Notes: generated by a model from the sequence alone, not told the origin. A DNA stretch of 64,000 nt from Halomonas daqiaonensis (GCF_900109725.1 NZ_FOBC01000007.1:62001-126000); one strand, 5' to 3'; counted from the first letter of the stretch, positions 22,255-30,854 are shown. Numbers and translations: made by a program.

Positions 22255-22640
22255 TCAGGATGGCAGATCCTTGCGCAATGACTGGTCAAACTCCTTGGTT
22301 GCCGTGATGTCGAGAAGGGTTATCCCTACACCATCGATCACATTGTCGAGTCGGCGGCAGGGCATGGTCCATACCGTGAACCAGCGGCCGTCGGTAGCGG
22401 GTATTTCTTTCTCAGAAAATGTCAGGGTACTCAAGGTATTAAGAGCATCGTCGTTGAGTTCCGGATACTGATGATCTTTGATGCCCGGTCGGTGTGGCGA
22501 CGGAGATTCAGGTCGAGAAATAGAATGGCGATCTCGATGCTGTTGAGCAGGTTGTTCATATCGCTCTGGGCAAGCGCGAAATCGTCGAGCTTGGTCTGCA
22601 TTTCCGCGTTGATGGTCTGCAGCTCCTCGTCCCTACACAA
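22255..22640 (-). pseudogene. Decayed CheB/CheR-PAS fusion protein fragment
   Basis: Two minus-strand reading frames together spell part of the PAS-containing C-terminal half of CheB/CheR-PAS chemotaxis-type fusion proteins. The first holds EELQTINAEMQTKLDD, MNNLLNSIEIAILFLD and DRASKI. After a frameshift and small deletion near 22475, the second holds QYPELNDDALNTLSTL, then TDGRWFTVWTMPCRRLDN, VIDGVGITLLDIT, and ends at TGA 22255-22257. The upstream CheB, CheR and coiled-coil regions are missing. The fragment starts where IS3-type transposase sequence begins on the other strand. It is a clear pseudogene with no promoter or start. Confidence 0.75.
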
Positions 22641-22831
22641 AGCCTCAAGGTCGAGGCCATCCATGGCGAGCGATTCGAGATGTGGGACGCCATGCGGCGA
22701 CAGGTGTTCGAGTACATCGAGTTGGACTACAACCGGTAACGCCGGCACAGTGCAATCGGGAGGGTCAGCCCATAGACCTTTGAGGCCGAATGATCGCTTA
22801 GATCGGTGTCCACTAATGCTGGGTAAGATCA
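22641..22831 (+). mobile_element. IS3-family transposase (OrfB) 3'-end remnant
   Basis: The plus strand encodes SLKVEAIHGERFE, then AMRRQVFEYIELDYNR, then RRHSAIGRVSP. This is the characteristic C-terminus of IS3-family OrfB (S-L-K-x-E, F-x-Y-I-E-x-x-Y-N-R-x-R-R-H-S-A-x-G-x-x-S-P). The codon between NR and RRHSA is TAA (22737-22739), and a TAG follows SP, so it is dead. The sequence past the stops (GTGTCCACTAATGC, GGGTAAGATCA) resembles an IS3-type right end. No left end, OrfA or OrfB catalytic core is present. Its left edge abuts the broken CheR-PAS fragment. Confidence 0.7.
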
Positions 22832-23340
22832 GCATTGGATTCGTTAGCGGTTGTGGACATGTCAGGCTCCAAGTTTGATATCCGAGTATGGTTATAATGG
22901 TAGCGCATCTGGTTATAAAAGAGTATGAAAATTGGTCGTCAGCAACCCGACAACCTTAAGCTTTAAAAGGCATGAATCTGATATGTTTCGTTATGAAAAC
23001 TATTGAAACTGAAGCTTGCGCTGTAGAACGTTGAATTATAAACGGCTTTTAGCTGTGTATTTAAAGAAACACATAAACTATGTGTGCTGGCGCACAGAAA
23101 GCTCCTTACTTACCTCATATGCTCGACTTATGATGAGTGGCAAGGGATCTGTCTGAACAAGAATGTTGCACCGCGCGACGTAGTGACTGCGTCGTCCTCC
23201 TCATAGAGATGCATGGCAACAATTTTCAGGTAATTTCATGAGTAAATAATTTGCCAGCGCGCCTTGATTTCGGAAAGTATGCAGGCGTTTTATTGTCTGG
23301 ATGTAGAAAGATAAAATAAATGAATAAAAAGGAGAATGGC
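22832..23340 (+). other. AT-rich intergenic stretch with promoter-like cassette B
   Basis: No coding region is recognisable. The base composition is clearly lower in GC than the flanking genome (for example GAATTATAAACGG, TATTTAAAG). At 23081-23147 the plus strand carries TGTGTGCTGGCGCACAGA, a 40-nt spacer and GGCAAGGGA. This is the second copy of the cassette at 22124-22187, in opposite orientation and pointing at the secreted-protein gene at 23341. Confidence 0.5.
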
Positions 23341-23541
23341 ATGAAAAGAGCAGCAATTTTCATCGCCGTTGGTGCGTTTAGCATCGGCCTAGCCCAAGGG
23401 ATGCTCGCTCAGGAAACGAAGAATCTAGGAGCTGAGATTTGCGTCGAACGAAAAGAATCTGACATTAATGTCGAGCAGGGGCGTGCAGAGATTCATTTTG
23501 AGCTGGAGTCTCCACGAGATCGCAGGATTTACCGTCTATAG
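23341..23541 (+). CDS. Small secreted protein, possibly truncated
   Basis: A 66-aa product with a good signal peptide: MKRAAIFIAVGAFSIGLAQG, with likely cleavage after MLA. It is followed by a short acidic mature part (ETKNLGAEICVERKESDI). AAGGAG lies 5-6 nt before the ATG at 23341, preferred over an ATG 21 nt upstream. No family is recognised. Past position 23512 another frame reads EIAGFTVYSQEDGDRVSV, which looks more protein-like than the last 12 residues, so the gene may be frameshifted and once longer. GC is lower than the surrounding core genome. Confidence 0.5.
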   Translation: MKRAAIFIAVGAFSIGLAQGMLAQETKNLGAEICVERKESDINVEQGRAEIHFELESPRDRRIYRL

Positions 23542-23561
23542 TCAGGAAGACGGTGATAGAG

Positions 23562-23942
23562 TCAGCGTCGAGCGTTTCGATCCAGATACGCATCCATCAG
23601 CTTGGTATTGCGCAGATTGGCCTTGAACGCGAAATCGAACAGGTCCCCGAGCACCGGAATCGCGCCGACCACGGCATCCAGCATGATGTTCAGCACCATG
23701 CGTGCGAGCCCCCTGGCGGGCACACCGGCATGCGCCGCCTGCACCACGATATAGAACGACACCCCGGCCGCCGCGAGATCACCGACACCCGGTACCAGCC
23801 CCATGAGCCCGTCGACCCCGATGCGGAAACCGCCGGGCAGCCGGACCGAACTGTCCATCAGCCTAGCGATTCGGTGCACACGCTTGCGCGCATCGTCGGA
23901 CTGGCGCTGCGACTTGTCAACTGGCGGCATCTCCGTTTTCAT
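23562..23942 (-). CDS. DUF4112 membrane protein
   Basis: A 126-aa protein with the DUF4112 hallmarks: RIARLMDSSVRLPGGFRIG, then GVDGLMGLVPGVGDLAAAG, a hydrophobic SFYIVVQAAHAGV segment, and VGAIPVLGDLFDFAFKANLR near the end. Two hydrophobic stretches suggest membrane association. The function of the family is unknown. The ATG at 23942 overlaps the stop of the upstream yqaE-like gene (ATGA), so the pair is coupled. In-frame codons upstream of that ATG lie inside yqaE. Confidence 0.85.
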   Translation of the reverse strand: MKTEMPPVDKSQRQSDDARKRVHRIARLMDSSVRLPGGFRIGVDGLMGLVPGVGDLAAAGVSFYIVVQAAHAGVPARGLARMVLNIMLDAVVGAIPVLGDLFDFAFKANLRNTKLMDAYLDRNARR

Positions 23943-24097
23943 CGCCTGGCGATAATCCATACGGCGTGAATGATGCCGGGAATATAACCGAGCAGGGTGA
24001 GCAGAATATTGATCCAGAAATGCTTGCCGATGCCTTCTTGCAGGAAGACGCCGAGTGGTGGCAAGAGGATCGCGACGATGATGCGAATTAGGTCCAT
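23939..24097 (-). CDS. YqaE/Pmp3-family small membrane protein
   Basis: A 52-aa protein: MDLIRIIVAILLPPLGVFLQ, then EGIGKHFWINILLTLLGYIP, then GIIHAVWIIARR. This is the complete UPF0057/Pmp3 pattern: two transmembrane helices with the LLPPLGVFLQ turn and the LGYIPGIIHA motif. Family members are induced by salt, cold or stationary phase and affect membrane potential. AGGAG lies about 9 nt upstream of the ATG at 24097. The stop overlaps the DUF4112 start, forming a two-gene operon that fits osmotic-stress physiology. Confidence 0.92.
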   Translation of the reverse strand: MDLIRIIVAILLPPLGVFLQEGIGKHFWINILLTLLGYIPGIIHAVWIIARR

Positions 24098-24461
24098 GGG
24101 CTACACTCCTGGCTGCGATGGGGTGCCGTTCGAGGTCCAGTGCGCTGCCGTACGCGAACGGGTCTAAAGATACTGCATCTTGACATGTCAAATACGAAGG
24201 TTTCGTGTGTCACCGTACATTAGGCCGATGCTGCTGCCATATTAGACGTTACCTGCGGAAATTGTCATGCTGATTTCAACAGTGTCGACGCGCTGATCGG
24301 TGGGTTTCTGTTTAGATTTCCTTGGCAATGGCTTCGCATCAGATGGGCAACGCACAGACAAGACCTCATGCTTCAGCTATCTTGGTATCTACACTCTGCC
24401 TCATCATGAGTTCATGACAAGAGGCGGGCCAAAAATTAAGTCGTCATCTGAGGATTGGTTT
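24098..24461. other. Divergent intergenic region between yqaE and csbD-like genes
   Basis: 364 bp without a supported gene. It must hold the promoters for the leftward yqaE pair and the rightward csbD-like gene. At about 24341-24358 there is a degenerate relative of the palindromic cassette element (right half CGCACAGA preserved, 12 of 18 positions matching the 22170-22187 copy read on its minus strand). I see no convincing -35/-10 pair. Confidence 0.4.
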
Positions 24462-24641
24462 ATGAACAAGACTCGCGTAAAAGGTCATGCCATGGAGGCG
24501 AAGGGCAAGGTCAAGGAGGTTGTCGGCAAGGTGACTGGCAACAAGGCCATGGAGTACAAGGGTAAAGCCGAAAAGCAGGGCGGCAAGGCTGAAGCTAAAT
24601 ACGGAAATATCAAGAGCGATATTAAGAAGACAACGAAATGA
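24462..24641 (+). CDS. CsbD-family stress protein
   Basis: A 59-aa, highly charged, Lys/Gly-rich protein. It has the repeating pattern of the CsbD family: RVKGHAMEAKGKVKEVVGKV, then TGNKAMEYKGKAEKQGGKAE. It is predicted hydrophilic and poorly folded, like other general-stress CsbD proteins. The function is not known. The ATG at 24462 has GAGGA about 9 nt upstream. It sits next to YqaE/DUF4112, consistent with an osmotic or general stress cluster. Confidence 0.85.
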   Translation: MNKTRVKGHAMEAKGKVKEVVGKVTGNKAMEYKGKAEKQGGKAEAKYGNIKSDIKKTTK

Positions 24642-25183
24642 CCGATACGATGACGTAATCGAAGATCTAAGATGATCGGCTTGGTAGCATCCAAGCCAGG
24701 GTTATCATTGTAGAATTCGGCTGGTGCGCCCTGACAGGACCTCGCCAGCCGCGATATCACGAACGTATGTCGTGGATGATCTCGTTGATATTCTGGCTCA
24801 GCAGGCCATTCTCCGTTTCGCCTTCGCCGGATTGCCTGGCGGGCATGTCGGGTTTCTGCTGATGATGCCGTGAAGCATCGGCAGCACGATTCCGACGTCA
24901 CAGCAGGTTGACGTTGGAGCTCCAACACAACATCGACCGATATTGCCTCACGTTTCGAGTGCCCTTGATCCTGATGGGTGGCGCCCGCATATCAGTATCG
25001 AGACGCTTTTCTGGTCCTGACTGGTCAATACCTCACCATTCTGGTCTAGAATAGACATGTGGGTTGGTCATCGCGAGAGACGCAACGGCTGACCCTCTGG
25101 CGTGTTGTCCCATGCGGAGTGCATGAGCGGCGACACCTGCTGCAACGCAGGGGGAGCCCCTGCCTGTCACGGTGGTAGACACG
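24642..25183. other. Intergenic region upstream of nadA
   Basis: 542 bp with no gene I can support. On the minus strand around 24760-24880 a 45-codon stretch ending SQNINEIIHDIRS looks coding-like but has no start; it may be a gene remnant. Near nadA, TAGAAT (about 25046-25051) is a plausible -10 with a poor -35. A perfect 7-bp hairpin (GCAGGGG GAG CCCCTGC, 25147-25163) sits 20 nt before the nadA ATG and could influence its translation. Confidence 0.4.
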
Positions 25184-26212
25184 ATGACAATCATGACTTC
25201 CCGTGCCGATCTGCGCGAGCAGCTGGCACGCACCTATTGCCCCACCCGCATTCCAGCCGAGGACGAGGCGCGCATCGAGGAGATCAAGGGTCTGCTCAAA
25301 GCCAACAAAGCCGTGCTGGTGGCGCATTACTATACCGACGATGCCATCCAGCAACTGGCCGAGGAGACCGGCGGCTGCGTGGCCGACTCCCTGGAGATGG
25401 CCCGCTTCGGCGCCCGGCACCAGGCCGACACCCTGGTAGTGGCTGGCGTGCGCTTCATGGGTGAGACCGCCAAGATACTCTCCCCGGAGAAGCGCGTGCT
25501 GATGCCCACCCTGGAGGCGACCTGCTCGCTGGACGTGGGCTGCCCGGCCGACGAGTTCAGCGCCTTCTGCGACGCCCATCCCGATCGTACCGTGGTGGTC
25601 TATGCCAATACCTCGGCAGCAGTGAAGGCGCGTGCCGACTGGGTGGTGACCTCATCCATTGCCGTGGACGTGATTGAGCACCTGCAGGCGCGCGGCGAGA
25701 AGATCCTCTGGGCGCCCGACAAGCATCTGGGTGGTTACATCCAGAAGCAGACCGGCGCCGACATGCTGCTGTGGGACGGTGCCTGTATCGTCCACGAGGA
25801 GTTCAAGGCCAAGGGCATCGAGGATCTCAAGGGGCTCTATCCCGAGGCTGCAGTGCTGGTGCATCCCGAGTCGCCGGCCTCGGTGGTCGAGCTGGCCGAT
25901 GTGGCGGGATCGACCTCCCAACTGATCAAGGCGGCCAAGGAGCTTCCGAATGACAAGCTGATCGTGGCCACAGATCGCGGCATCTTCTTCAAGATGCAGC
26001 AGGCGGTTCCCGAAAAGACCCTCTTCGAGGCGCCCACCGCCGGCAACGGCGCGACCTGCAAGAGCTGCGCCCACTGTCCCTGGATGGCGATGAACGCACT
26101 GGGCAACCTGGCGGGCACCCTGCGGGATGGTTCCGGGGAGATCTTCGTCGATGATGCGCTGCGTCTGGCAGCCCTTAAGCCCCTCGATCGAATGCTCAAC
26201 TTCCAGAAATAA
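25184..26212 (+). CDS. nadA: Quinolinate synthase A
   Basis: A 342-aa [4Fe-4S] enzyme that condenses iminoaspartate with dihydroxyacetone phosphate to quinolinate in de novo NAD synthesis. It contains [19 protein letters not shown], the cluster cysteine context [22 protein letters not shown], and the C-terminal [13 protein letters not shown]. The ATG at 25184 is chosen over a GTG 12 nt upstream or an ATG 9 nt downstream; GGTGG lies about 9 nt before it, and the exact start is uncertain. NadC, the next enzyme, is encoded at 34.8-35.7 kb. It is convergent with bepA, 6 bp apart. Confidence 0.95.
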   Translation: MTIMTSRADLREQLARTYCPTRIPAEDEARIEEIKGLLKANKAVLVAHYYTDDAIQQLAEETGGCVADSLEMARFGARHQADTLVVAGVRFMGETAKILSPEKRVLMPTLEATCSLDVGCPADEFSAFCDAHPDRTVVVYANTSAAVKARADWVVTSSIAVDVIEHLQARGEKILWAPDKHLGGYIQKQTGADMLLWDGACIVHEEFKAKGIEDLKGLYPEAAVLVHPESPASVVELADVAGSTSQLIKAAKELPNDKLIVATDRGIFFKMQQAVPEKTLFEAPTAGNGATCKSCAHCPWMAMNALGNLAGTLRDGSGEIFVDDALRLAALKPLDRMLNFQK

Positions 26213-26218
26213 CAGCGC

Positions 26219-27724
26219 CTATTGAAACTCCTCCAGCGTCTCACGATAGCCGATGAAGGCCTCACGACGCTGCTCGATGTGGCTGGCGGCAGTGGTGTCG
26301 CCCTCGCGTACGGCCACGTCCTTCGCTACCTCGAGTTGGCGGATGGCGCGGTCGATGTGACCGGTAAGCTGTAGCTGTTCGGCACGGGCCAGGTGGCCCC
26401 AGGCCTCACGGCCACTGCGGCCGGCGGCTTCGGCGAGCAGCGTGAACGCCTGCGGGTCCTCGGGGCGTGAATCGACCAGGTCGCGCAGCACGCGATAGGC
26501 CTCGTCTGGATCGCGCTGCAGCAGCGCTTCGCCCAGTAGCCGGCTCGCCGGGGCGTAATCCGGCATCAACCGCAGCTGGCGACGGCTGCGGTTGATGGCC
26601 TCATCGATGCGATCGGCCTCGAAGGCGACCTGGGCCGCCGAGGCCGGCAGCATCGCCAGATCGGGCTGTGATCGGGTCAGGGCATCGAGCTCCTTCAGCG
26701 CTCGGTCGGTTTGCCCGGCCCGGGCATTGATCAGCGCGTCCAGGTAGCGTCGGGCCGTTTCCGGCACCTGGTCCTGCGTCAGGCGGGTGCTGGCCTGCTG
26801 CGGATCGCGGTCATGGATCGTCAGCAGTGCCCGGGCCCTCACCAACTGATATTGAAGGTCCCCTTCGCGCGGGGCCGCGACGGTGATCTGCTCGGCGCGA
26901 GCCTGTGTATCGCTGATGCGTGATTCGGTCACCGGGTGGGTGAGCAGGAACTCCGGGGGATTGCCCCCCTGCAGGCTCACCATGCGCTGCATGGCACGGA
27001 ACATCGTTACCATGGCGCTGGGCTGATAGCCGGCATCAGCCATGGCCTGCAGGCCCACGCGGTCGGCCTCCTGCTCGAAGCGCCGGGAGTAGCTCAACTG
27101 GTCCTGGATGACCGCCGCCTGCGAGCCCATGGCGGCGGCGATACCGGCGTCGCCGCCGCCTCCGGCGGCAATCAGCATGCCGGCGAGCATGGCCGCCATG
27201 GCCGGGATCTGGGTCTGCTCGGCGCGGGCCTGGCCGCGGGCATAGTGGCGCTGGGCGAGGTGGCCGAGTTCGTGGGCGACCACCGAGGCCAACTCGGCCT
27301 CGCGTTCGGCGAAAGCGAGCAGTCCGGCATTGACGCCGATTATGCCCCCAGGCACGGCGAAGGCGTTGAGTAAGCGGCTTTCCACTAGGACAACGGCGGT
27401 GCGGGCATTGCCCAGGCCGCTATGAGGCAGCAGCCGGGCGACCAGCGACTCCACGTAATCCTGGGCGATGGCATCCTGCCATTGTGGGGCACGGGCGCGA
27501 AACTGGCGCAGCCAGGCGCGGCCCAGTCGGTATTCCTCGCCGCTGATGGCCTGGCTGTCACTGCCGGTCAGACTGGGCAGCCCGTAGTCGCCTCCGCTCG
27601 TGATCGCGGGGCTTCGGGTCAAGCCGGGTGCCTCATAGCGGTCGGGGGCCTGGGCCTGGGCCGGCAGGGCAAGCGCCAGGCCAAGGGCGCAGATGGTGAG
27701 GCAGTATCCGGTTCGACGCAGCAT
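26219..27724 (-). CDS. bepA: BepA-type periplasmic M48 metalloprotease with TPR domain
   Basis: A 501-aa protein with signal peptide (ICALGLALALPAQAQA, cleaved near residue 26). The M48 peptidase domain has the zinc motif HELGH at 151-155 and the helix ending ERVGLQAMADAGY-like (EQEADRVGLQAMADAGYQP). About 200 residues of C-terminal tetratricopeptide repeats follow. BepA (487 aa in E. coli) degrades or matures stalled LptD and BAM clients at the outer membrane. The ATG at 27724 gives a proper signal sequence and has GAGG about 8 nt upstream; earlier in-frame starts would place residues before it. Confidence 0.92.
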   Translation of the reverse strand: MLRRTGYCLTICALGLALALPAQAQAPDRYEAPGLTRSPAITSGGDYGLPSLTGSDSQAISGEEYRLGRAWLRQFRARAPQWQDAIAQDYVESLVARLLPHSGLGNARTAVVLVESRLLNAFAVPGGIIGVNAGLLAFAEREAELASVVAHELGHLAQRHYARGQARAEQTQIPAMAAMLAGMLIAAGGGGDAGIAAAMGSQAAVIQDQLSYSRRFEQEADRVGLQAMADAGYQPSAMVTMFRAMQRMVSLQGGNPPEFLLTHPVTESRISDTQARAEQITVAAPREGDLQYQLVRARALLTIHDRDPQQASTRLTQDQVPETARRYLDALINARAGQTDRALKELDALTRSQPDLAMLPASAAQVAFEADRIDEAINRSRRQLRLMPDYAPASRLLGEALLQRDPDEAYRVLRDLVDSRPEDPQAFTLLAEAAGRSGREAWGHLARAEQLQLTGHIDRAIRQLEVAKDVAVREGDTTAASHIEQRREAFIGYRETLEEFQ

Positions 27725-27866
27725 GGCCGTCCTCGTCAAAGGGGCAAAAGTGGTGGCAGGTTCCTGCTCCGACATTGATTCGGCCTGTAAAGTGCCTTTA
27801 AATCGCAGGGACTTGCGTGCGGCCCCGCGGGGCGGCATGACCTGATGCATTTTCCCGGGAGATACC

Positions 27867-28115
27867 ATGGCGCTGCAACCCGATGATCTACTTGATGCCC
27901 GCGGTCTTCCCTGCCCACTGCCGTTGCTCAAGGCCAAGCAGTCACTGACACGCCTCGCGTCCGGCCAACTGCTGGAGGTGATGGCCACCGATGCGGGCTC
28001 CTGGGGCGACTTCGAGACCTTCGTGGCCCAGAGTGTGCACGAGATGCCGGCCAGGGAAGAGCGTGGTGATGTCTATCACTTCTGGATCCGCAAGGGCGGG
28101 GAGCCGGCTTCATGA
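27867..28115 (+). CDS. TusA/SirA-like sulfur-carrier family protein
   Basis: An 82-aa protein with the family signature DARGLPCPLPLLKAKQSL, including the Cys-Pro-x-Pro active cysteine at residue 16. TusA proteins carry persulfide sulfur; YeeD-like relatives act with permeases. It is not adjacent to other tus genes, so the specific role is uncertain. GGGAG lies 5-6 nt before the ATG. The last codons overlap the following permease gene (ATGA), a TusA-PerM pairing seen in other gammaproteobacteria. Confidence 0.85.
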   Translation: MALQPDDLLDARGLPCPLPLLKAKQSLTRLASGQLLEVMATDAGSWGDFETFVAQSVHEMPAREERGDVYHFWIRKGGEPAS

Positions 28116-29212
28116 CCCTGAGGTCGGTCTTCAAGAGCTGGATCGATCACTATTTCTCTGACGAGGAGGCGGTGATCCTGCTGGTGGTGCTGGTGCTCGG
28201 TTTTGCCGCTGTGATCCTGTTTGGACGCATGCTGGCGCCCTTTCTCACTGCCCTGGTACTTGCCTTCCTGCTGCAGGGGCCGGTGAGCTGGCTGGAGCGA
28301 CGCAGGATGCCGCGCCTGCTGACGGTGTTTGTGGTGTTTCTCGCCTTCATCGGTGTGCTGTTGGCGCTGGCCTTCATTCTGATGCCGCTGATCTGGAACC
28401 AGTTGGTAGGGCTGGTTCAGGAAGCGCCACGCATGTTTGCCAGCGGCCAGCGGTTGCTGGATGACCTTCAGGAGCGATACCCCAATCTGATCACTCCCGA
28501 CCAGATGCAGAACTGGATCGACGTGGCTGGCCGCGAAGTGACGCAGCTCGGCCAGCGCGCCCTGACTCTTTCGCTGGCCTCGTTGGGCAACGTCCTGACG
28601 TTGATCGTCTACTTGATTCTGGTGCCAATCCTGGTGTTCTTCATGCTCAAGGACCGTGATCGCCTGGTGGGCTTCACCACATCGCTGCTGCCCCAGCGGC
28701 GCGAGCTGATGACCCGTGTATGGGAAGAGATGGACGATCAGATCGCCAACTACGTGCGCGGCAAGGTCATCGAGATCATCATCGTGGGAACCGTGGCCTT
28801 CTTCACCTTCGCCTACTTCGGGCTCCCCTACACGGCGCTGCTGGCGGTGGTGGTGGGCCTGTCGGTGCTGGTGCCCTACATCGGGGCGGCGGTGACCACC
28901 CTGCCCGTGGCAGCAGTGGCCGGCTTCCATTTCGGCCTGACGGACGAGTTTGTCTATGTACTGATCGCCTATGGCGTGCTGCAGGCGCTGGATGGCAACG
29001 TCCTATCGCCGATCCTGTTCTCCGAGGCGGTGAATATCCACCCGGTGTCGATCATCCTGGCGATCCTCTTCTTCGGCGGGATCTGGGGCTTCTGGGGGGT
29101 CTTTTTCGCCATTCCCCTTGCGACCCTGCTCAAGGCGCTGGTCTATGCCTGGCCGCGTGGCATCAAACAGCGCCACTTGCAGGAGGCGGCCGAGGCCTCC
29201 GTCGAGCGGTGA
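28112..29212 (+). CDS. AI-2E/PerM-family membrane transporter
   Basis: A 366-aa multi-span protein: LVVLVLGFAAVILFG near residue 20, a pair of helices at 40-90, a soluble central segment (PNLITPDQMQNWID), and C-terminal helices containing the family motifs LVPYIGAAVTTLPVA and GIWGFWGVFFAIPLATL. The family includes TqsA (AI-2 export) and PerM; the substrate is unknown here. It is translationally coupled to the upstream TusA-like gene. It is convergent with bcp. Confidence 0.9.
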   Translation: MTLRSVFKSWIDHYFSDEEAVILLVVLVLGFAAVILFGRMLAPFLTALVLAFLLQGPVSWLERRRMPRLLTVFVVFLAFIGVLLALAFILMPLIWNQLVGLVQEAPRMFASGQRLLDDLQERYPNLITPDQMQNWIDVAGREVTQLGQRALTLSLASLGNVLTLIVYLILVPILVFFMLKDRDRLVGFTTSLLPQRRELMTRVWEEMDDQIANYVRGKVIEIIIVGTVAFFTFAYFGLPYTALLAVVVGLSVLVPYIGAAVTTLPVAAVAGFHFGLTDEFVYVLIAYGVLQALDGNVLSPILFSEAVNIHPVSIILAILFFGGIWGFWGVFFAIPLATLLKALVYAWPRGIKQRHLQEAAEASVER

Positions 29213-29257
29213 GCGCGGCGCGGAAGGTCATCCACGCGGAGCAACAGGGGGAAACGG

Positions 29258-29731
29258 TCAGCCGGCGTGCAGGGTCTGGGCGGCTTCCAGCACCTCCTGC
29301 GCATGGCCCTTGACCTTGACGCCGCGCCATTCCCGGGCAAGCTTGCCGTCGGCATCGATCAGGAAGGTGCTGCGCTCGATTCCCAGATGCTCCTTGCCAT
29401 AGAGCTTCTTCAGCTTGATGACGTCGAACAGCCGGCAGAGGGTTTCGTCCTTGTCGGATATCAGCGGGAAGTTGAAGCCCTGCTTGGCCGTGAAGTTCTC
29501 CTGGGCACGGATACCGTCCCGGGAGACGCCGAGGATCACGGTGTTGGTGGCATCGAAGGCCTCCTTGCGGTCGCGGAAGTCGCCGCCTTCGGTGGTGCAT
29601 CCGGGTGTGCTGGCCTTGGGATAGAAGTAGACCACCACCTGCTTTCCCTTCAGCTCGGAGAGAGTGACGGTGGTTTCGCCGGTGGCCGTGGCGGTGAAGT
29701 CCGGAACGGGCTCGCCGAGGCTGACGCTCAT
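29258..29731 (-). CDS. bcp: Thiol peroxidase / peroxiredoxin Q
   Basis: A 157-aa AhpC/TSA-family protein. The peroxidatic cysteine is in YPKASTPGCTTE and a possible resolving cysteine is in DETLCRLFDV. Bcp reduces hydrogen and alkyl peroxides using thioredoxin. The second of two nearby ATGs (29731) is preferred because AGGAG then sits 7 nt upstream, and the length matches E. coli Bcp (156 aa). It is divergent from dapA. In many gammaproteobacteria bcp is next to dapA, as here. Confidence 0.93.
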   Translation of the reverse strand: MSVSLGEPVPDFTATATGETTVTLSELKGKQVVVYFYPKASTPGCTTEGGDFRDRKEAFDATNTVILGVSRDGIRAQENFTAKQGFNFPLISDKDETLCRLFDVIKLKKLYGKEHLGIERSTFLIDADGKLAREWRGVKVKGHAQEVLEAAQTLHAG

Positions 29732-29922
29732 GGTCATGCTCCTGTCGTGGATGAGAGAATGAGCACTGATTACACGCAACTCGCGGCGAACTGTAAAGTC
29801 GCGGCTGTACAGGCTCCCGAGGCCTGAGTACCATTTGTTCCCTGATACCGGTGGCAGCTTCCGGGGTGTTGCCCGAGGCCCCAGTGGCCGCGAATGCAGG
29901 CGAATCGAGAGGAATCGAGAGG

Positions 29923-30807
29923 ATGATCACTGGCAGTATCGTCGCGCTGGCGACGCCGATGAAGGTCAACGGCGATATCGACTGGGAGGCCCTGCGCCGC
30001 CTGGTGCACTTTCATCTCGACAACGGCACCGATGCAATCGTGGCGGCCGGCACCACCGGTGAGCCGACCACCATGTCGTTCGCCGAGCATTTCGATGTCA
30101 TCCGTACCGTCGTGGAAGAGGTAAACGGGCGAATTCCGGTCATCGCCGGTACCGGCTCCAACAATACGACCGAGGCAGTGGAGCTGGCCCGTTATGCCAG
30201 CGAGGTCGGTGCGGACTGTTGCCTGACCGTGGCGCCCTATTACAACAAGCCCACCCAGGAAGGGCTCTACCGACACTTCAAGGCCATCGCCGAGAGCAGC
30301 GACCTGCCGGTGATCCTCTACAACGTGCCGGGGCGTACCTGCTCTGACATCTACAACGAGACCGTGTTGCGCCTGGCCGACGTCGACAAGATCATCGGGC
30401 TCAAGGACGCTACCGGTAACCTGGAGCGTGCCGAGGACCTGATCGCGCGCCTGGAAGGTAGTGGCTTCATGCTCTATTCCGGAGATGATGCTACCGCCTG
30501 CGACTTCATGCTGATGGGTGGCCATGGCGACATCTCGGTGACCGCCAACGTGGCGCCGCGGGCCATGCACGACCTCTGCAGCGCTGCCGTGGCCAGGAAT
30601 GCCGACAAGGCCCACCAGATCAACACTCGCCTGATGCCGCTGCACACCAATCTGGGGATCGAGTCCAACCCGATTCCGGTCAAGTGGGCGTTGTATCGCA
30701 TGGGCCATATCGAGCCCGGTATCCGGCTGCCGCTGACCTGGCTCTCCGAGAAGTATCACTCCACCGTCAGCGAGGCCCTGCAGCTGGCGGGTCTGATCGA
30801 TGACTGA
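29923..30807 (+). CDS. dapA: 4-hydroxy-tetrahydrodipicolinate synthase
   Basis: A 294-aa class I aldolase of lysine/diaminopimelate synthesis, condensing pyruvate with aspartate semialdehyde. The Schiff-base Lys161 (IIGLKDATG) and Tyr133 (ILYNVPGRT) fall at the same numbers as in E. coli, and GTTGEP carries the conserved Thr pair. The ATG at 29923 is supported by this alignment. The leader contains a short direct repeat of CGAGAGGA, the first copy of which serves as ribosome-binding site. It is followed by bamC, reproducing the classic dapA-bamC order. Confidence 0.96.
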   Translation: MITGSIVALATPMKVNGDIDWEALRRLVHFHLDNGTDAIVAAGTTGEPTTMSFAEHFDVIRTVVEEVNGRIPVIAGTGSNNTTEAVELARYASEVGADCCLTVAPYYNKPTQEGLYRHFKAIAESSDLPVILYNVPGRTCSDIYNETVLRLADVDKIIGLKDATGNLERAEDLIARLEGSGFMLYSGDDATACDFMLMGGHGDISVTANVAPRAMHDLCSAAVARNADKAHQINTRLMPLHTNLGIESNPIPVKWALYRMGHIEPGIRLPLTWLSEKYHSTVSEALQLAGLIDD

Positions 30808-30854
30808 GCGGTGCCCTATACCGCACTCCGCACAACACTAGGCAAGGTGGATGC

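Noticed and set aside
24485..24928. Minus-strand 147-codon frame antisense to the csbD-like gene
   Set aside because: Its hydrophobic end is the complement of the Lys-rich CsbD codons and its start is Arg/Pro-rich without a ribosome-binding site.
21752..25183. Strip considered as a prophage or integrative element
   Set aside because: No integrase, phage structural gene or direct repeat of the tRNA-Lys 3' end was seen. Only an IS3 fragment is present.
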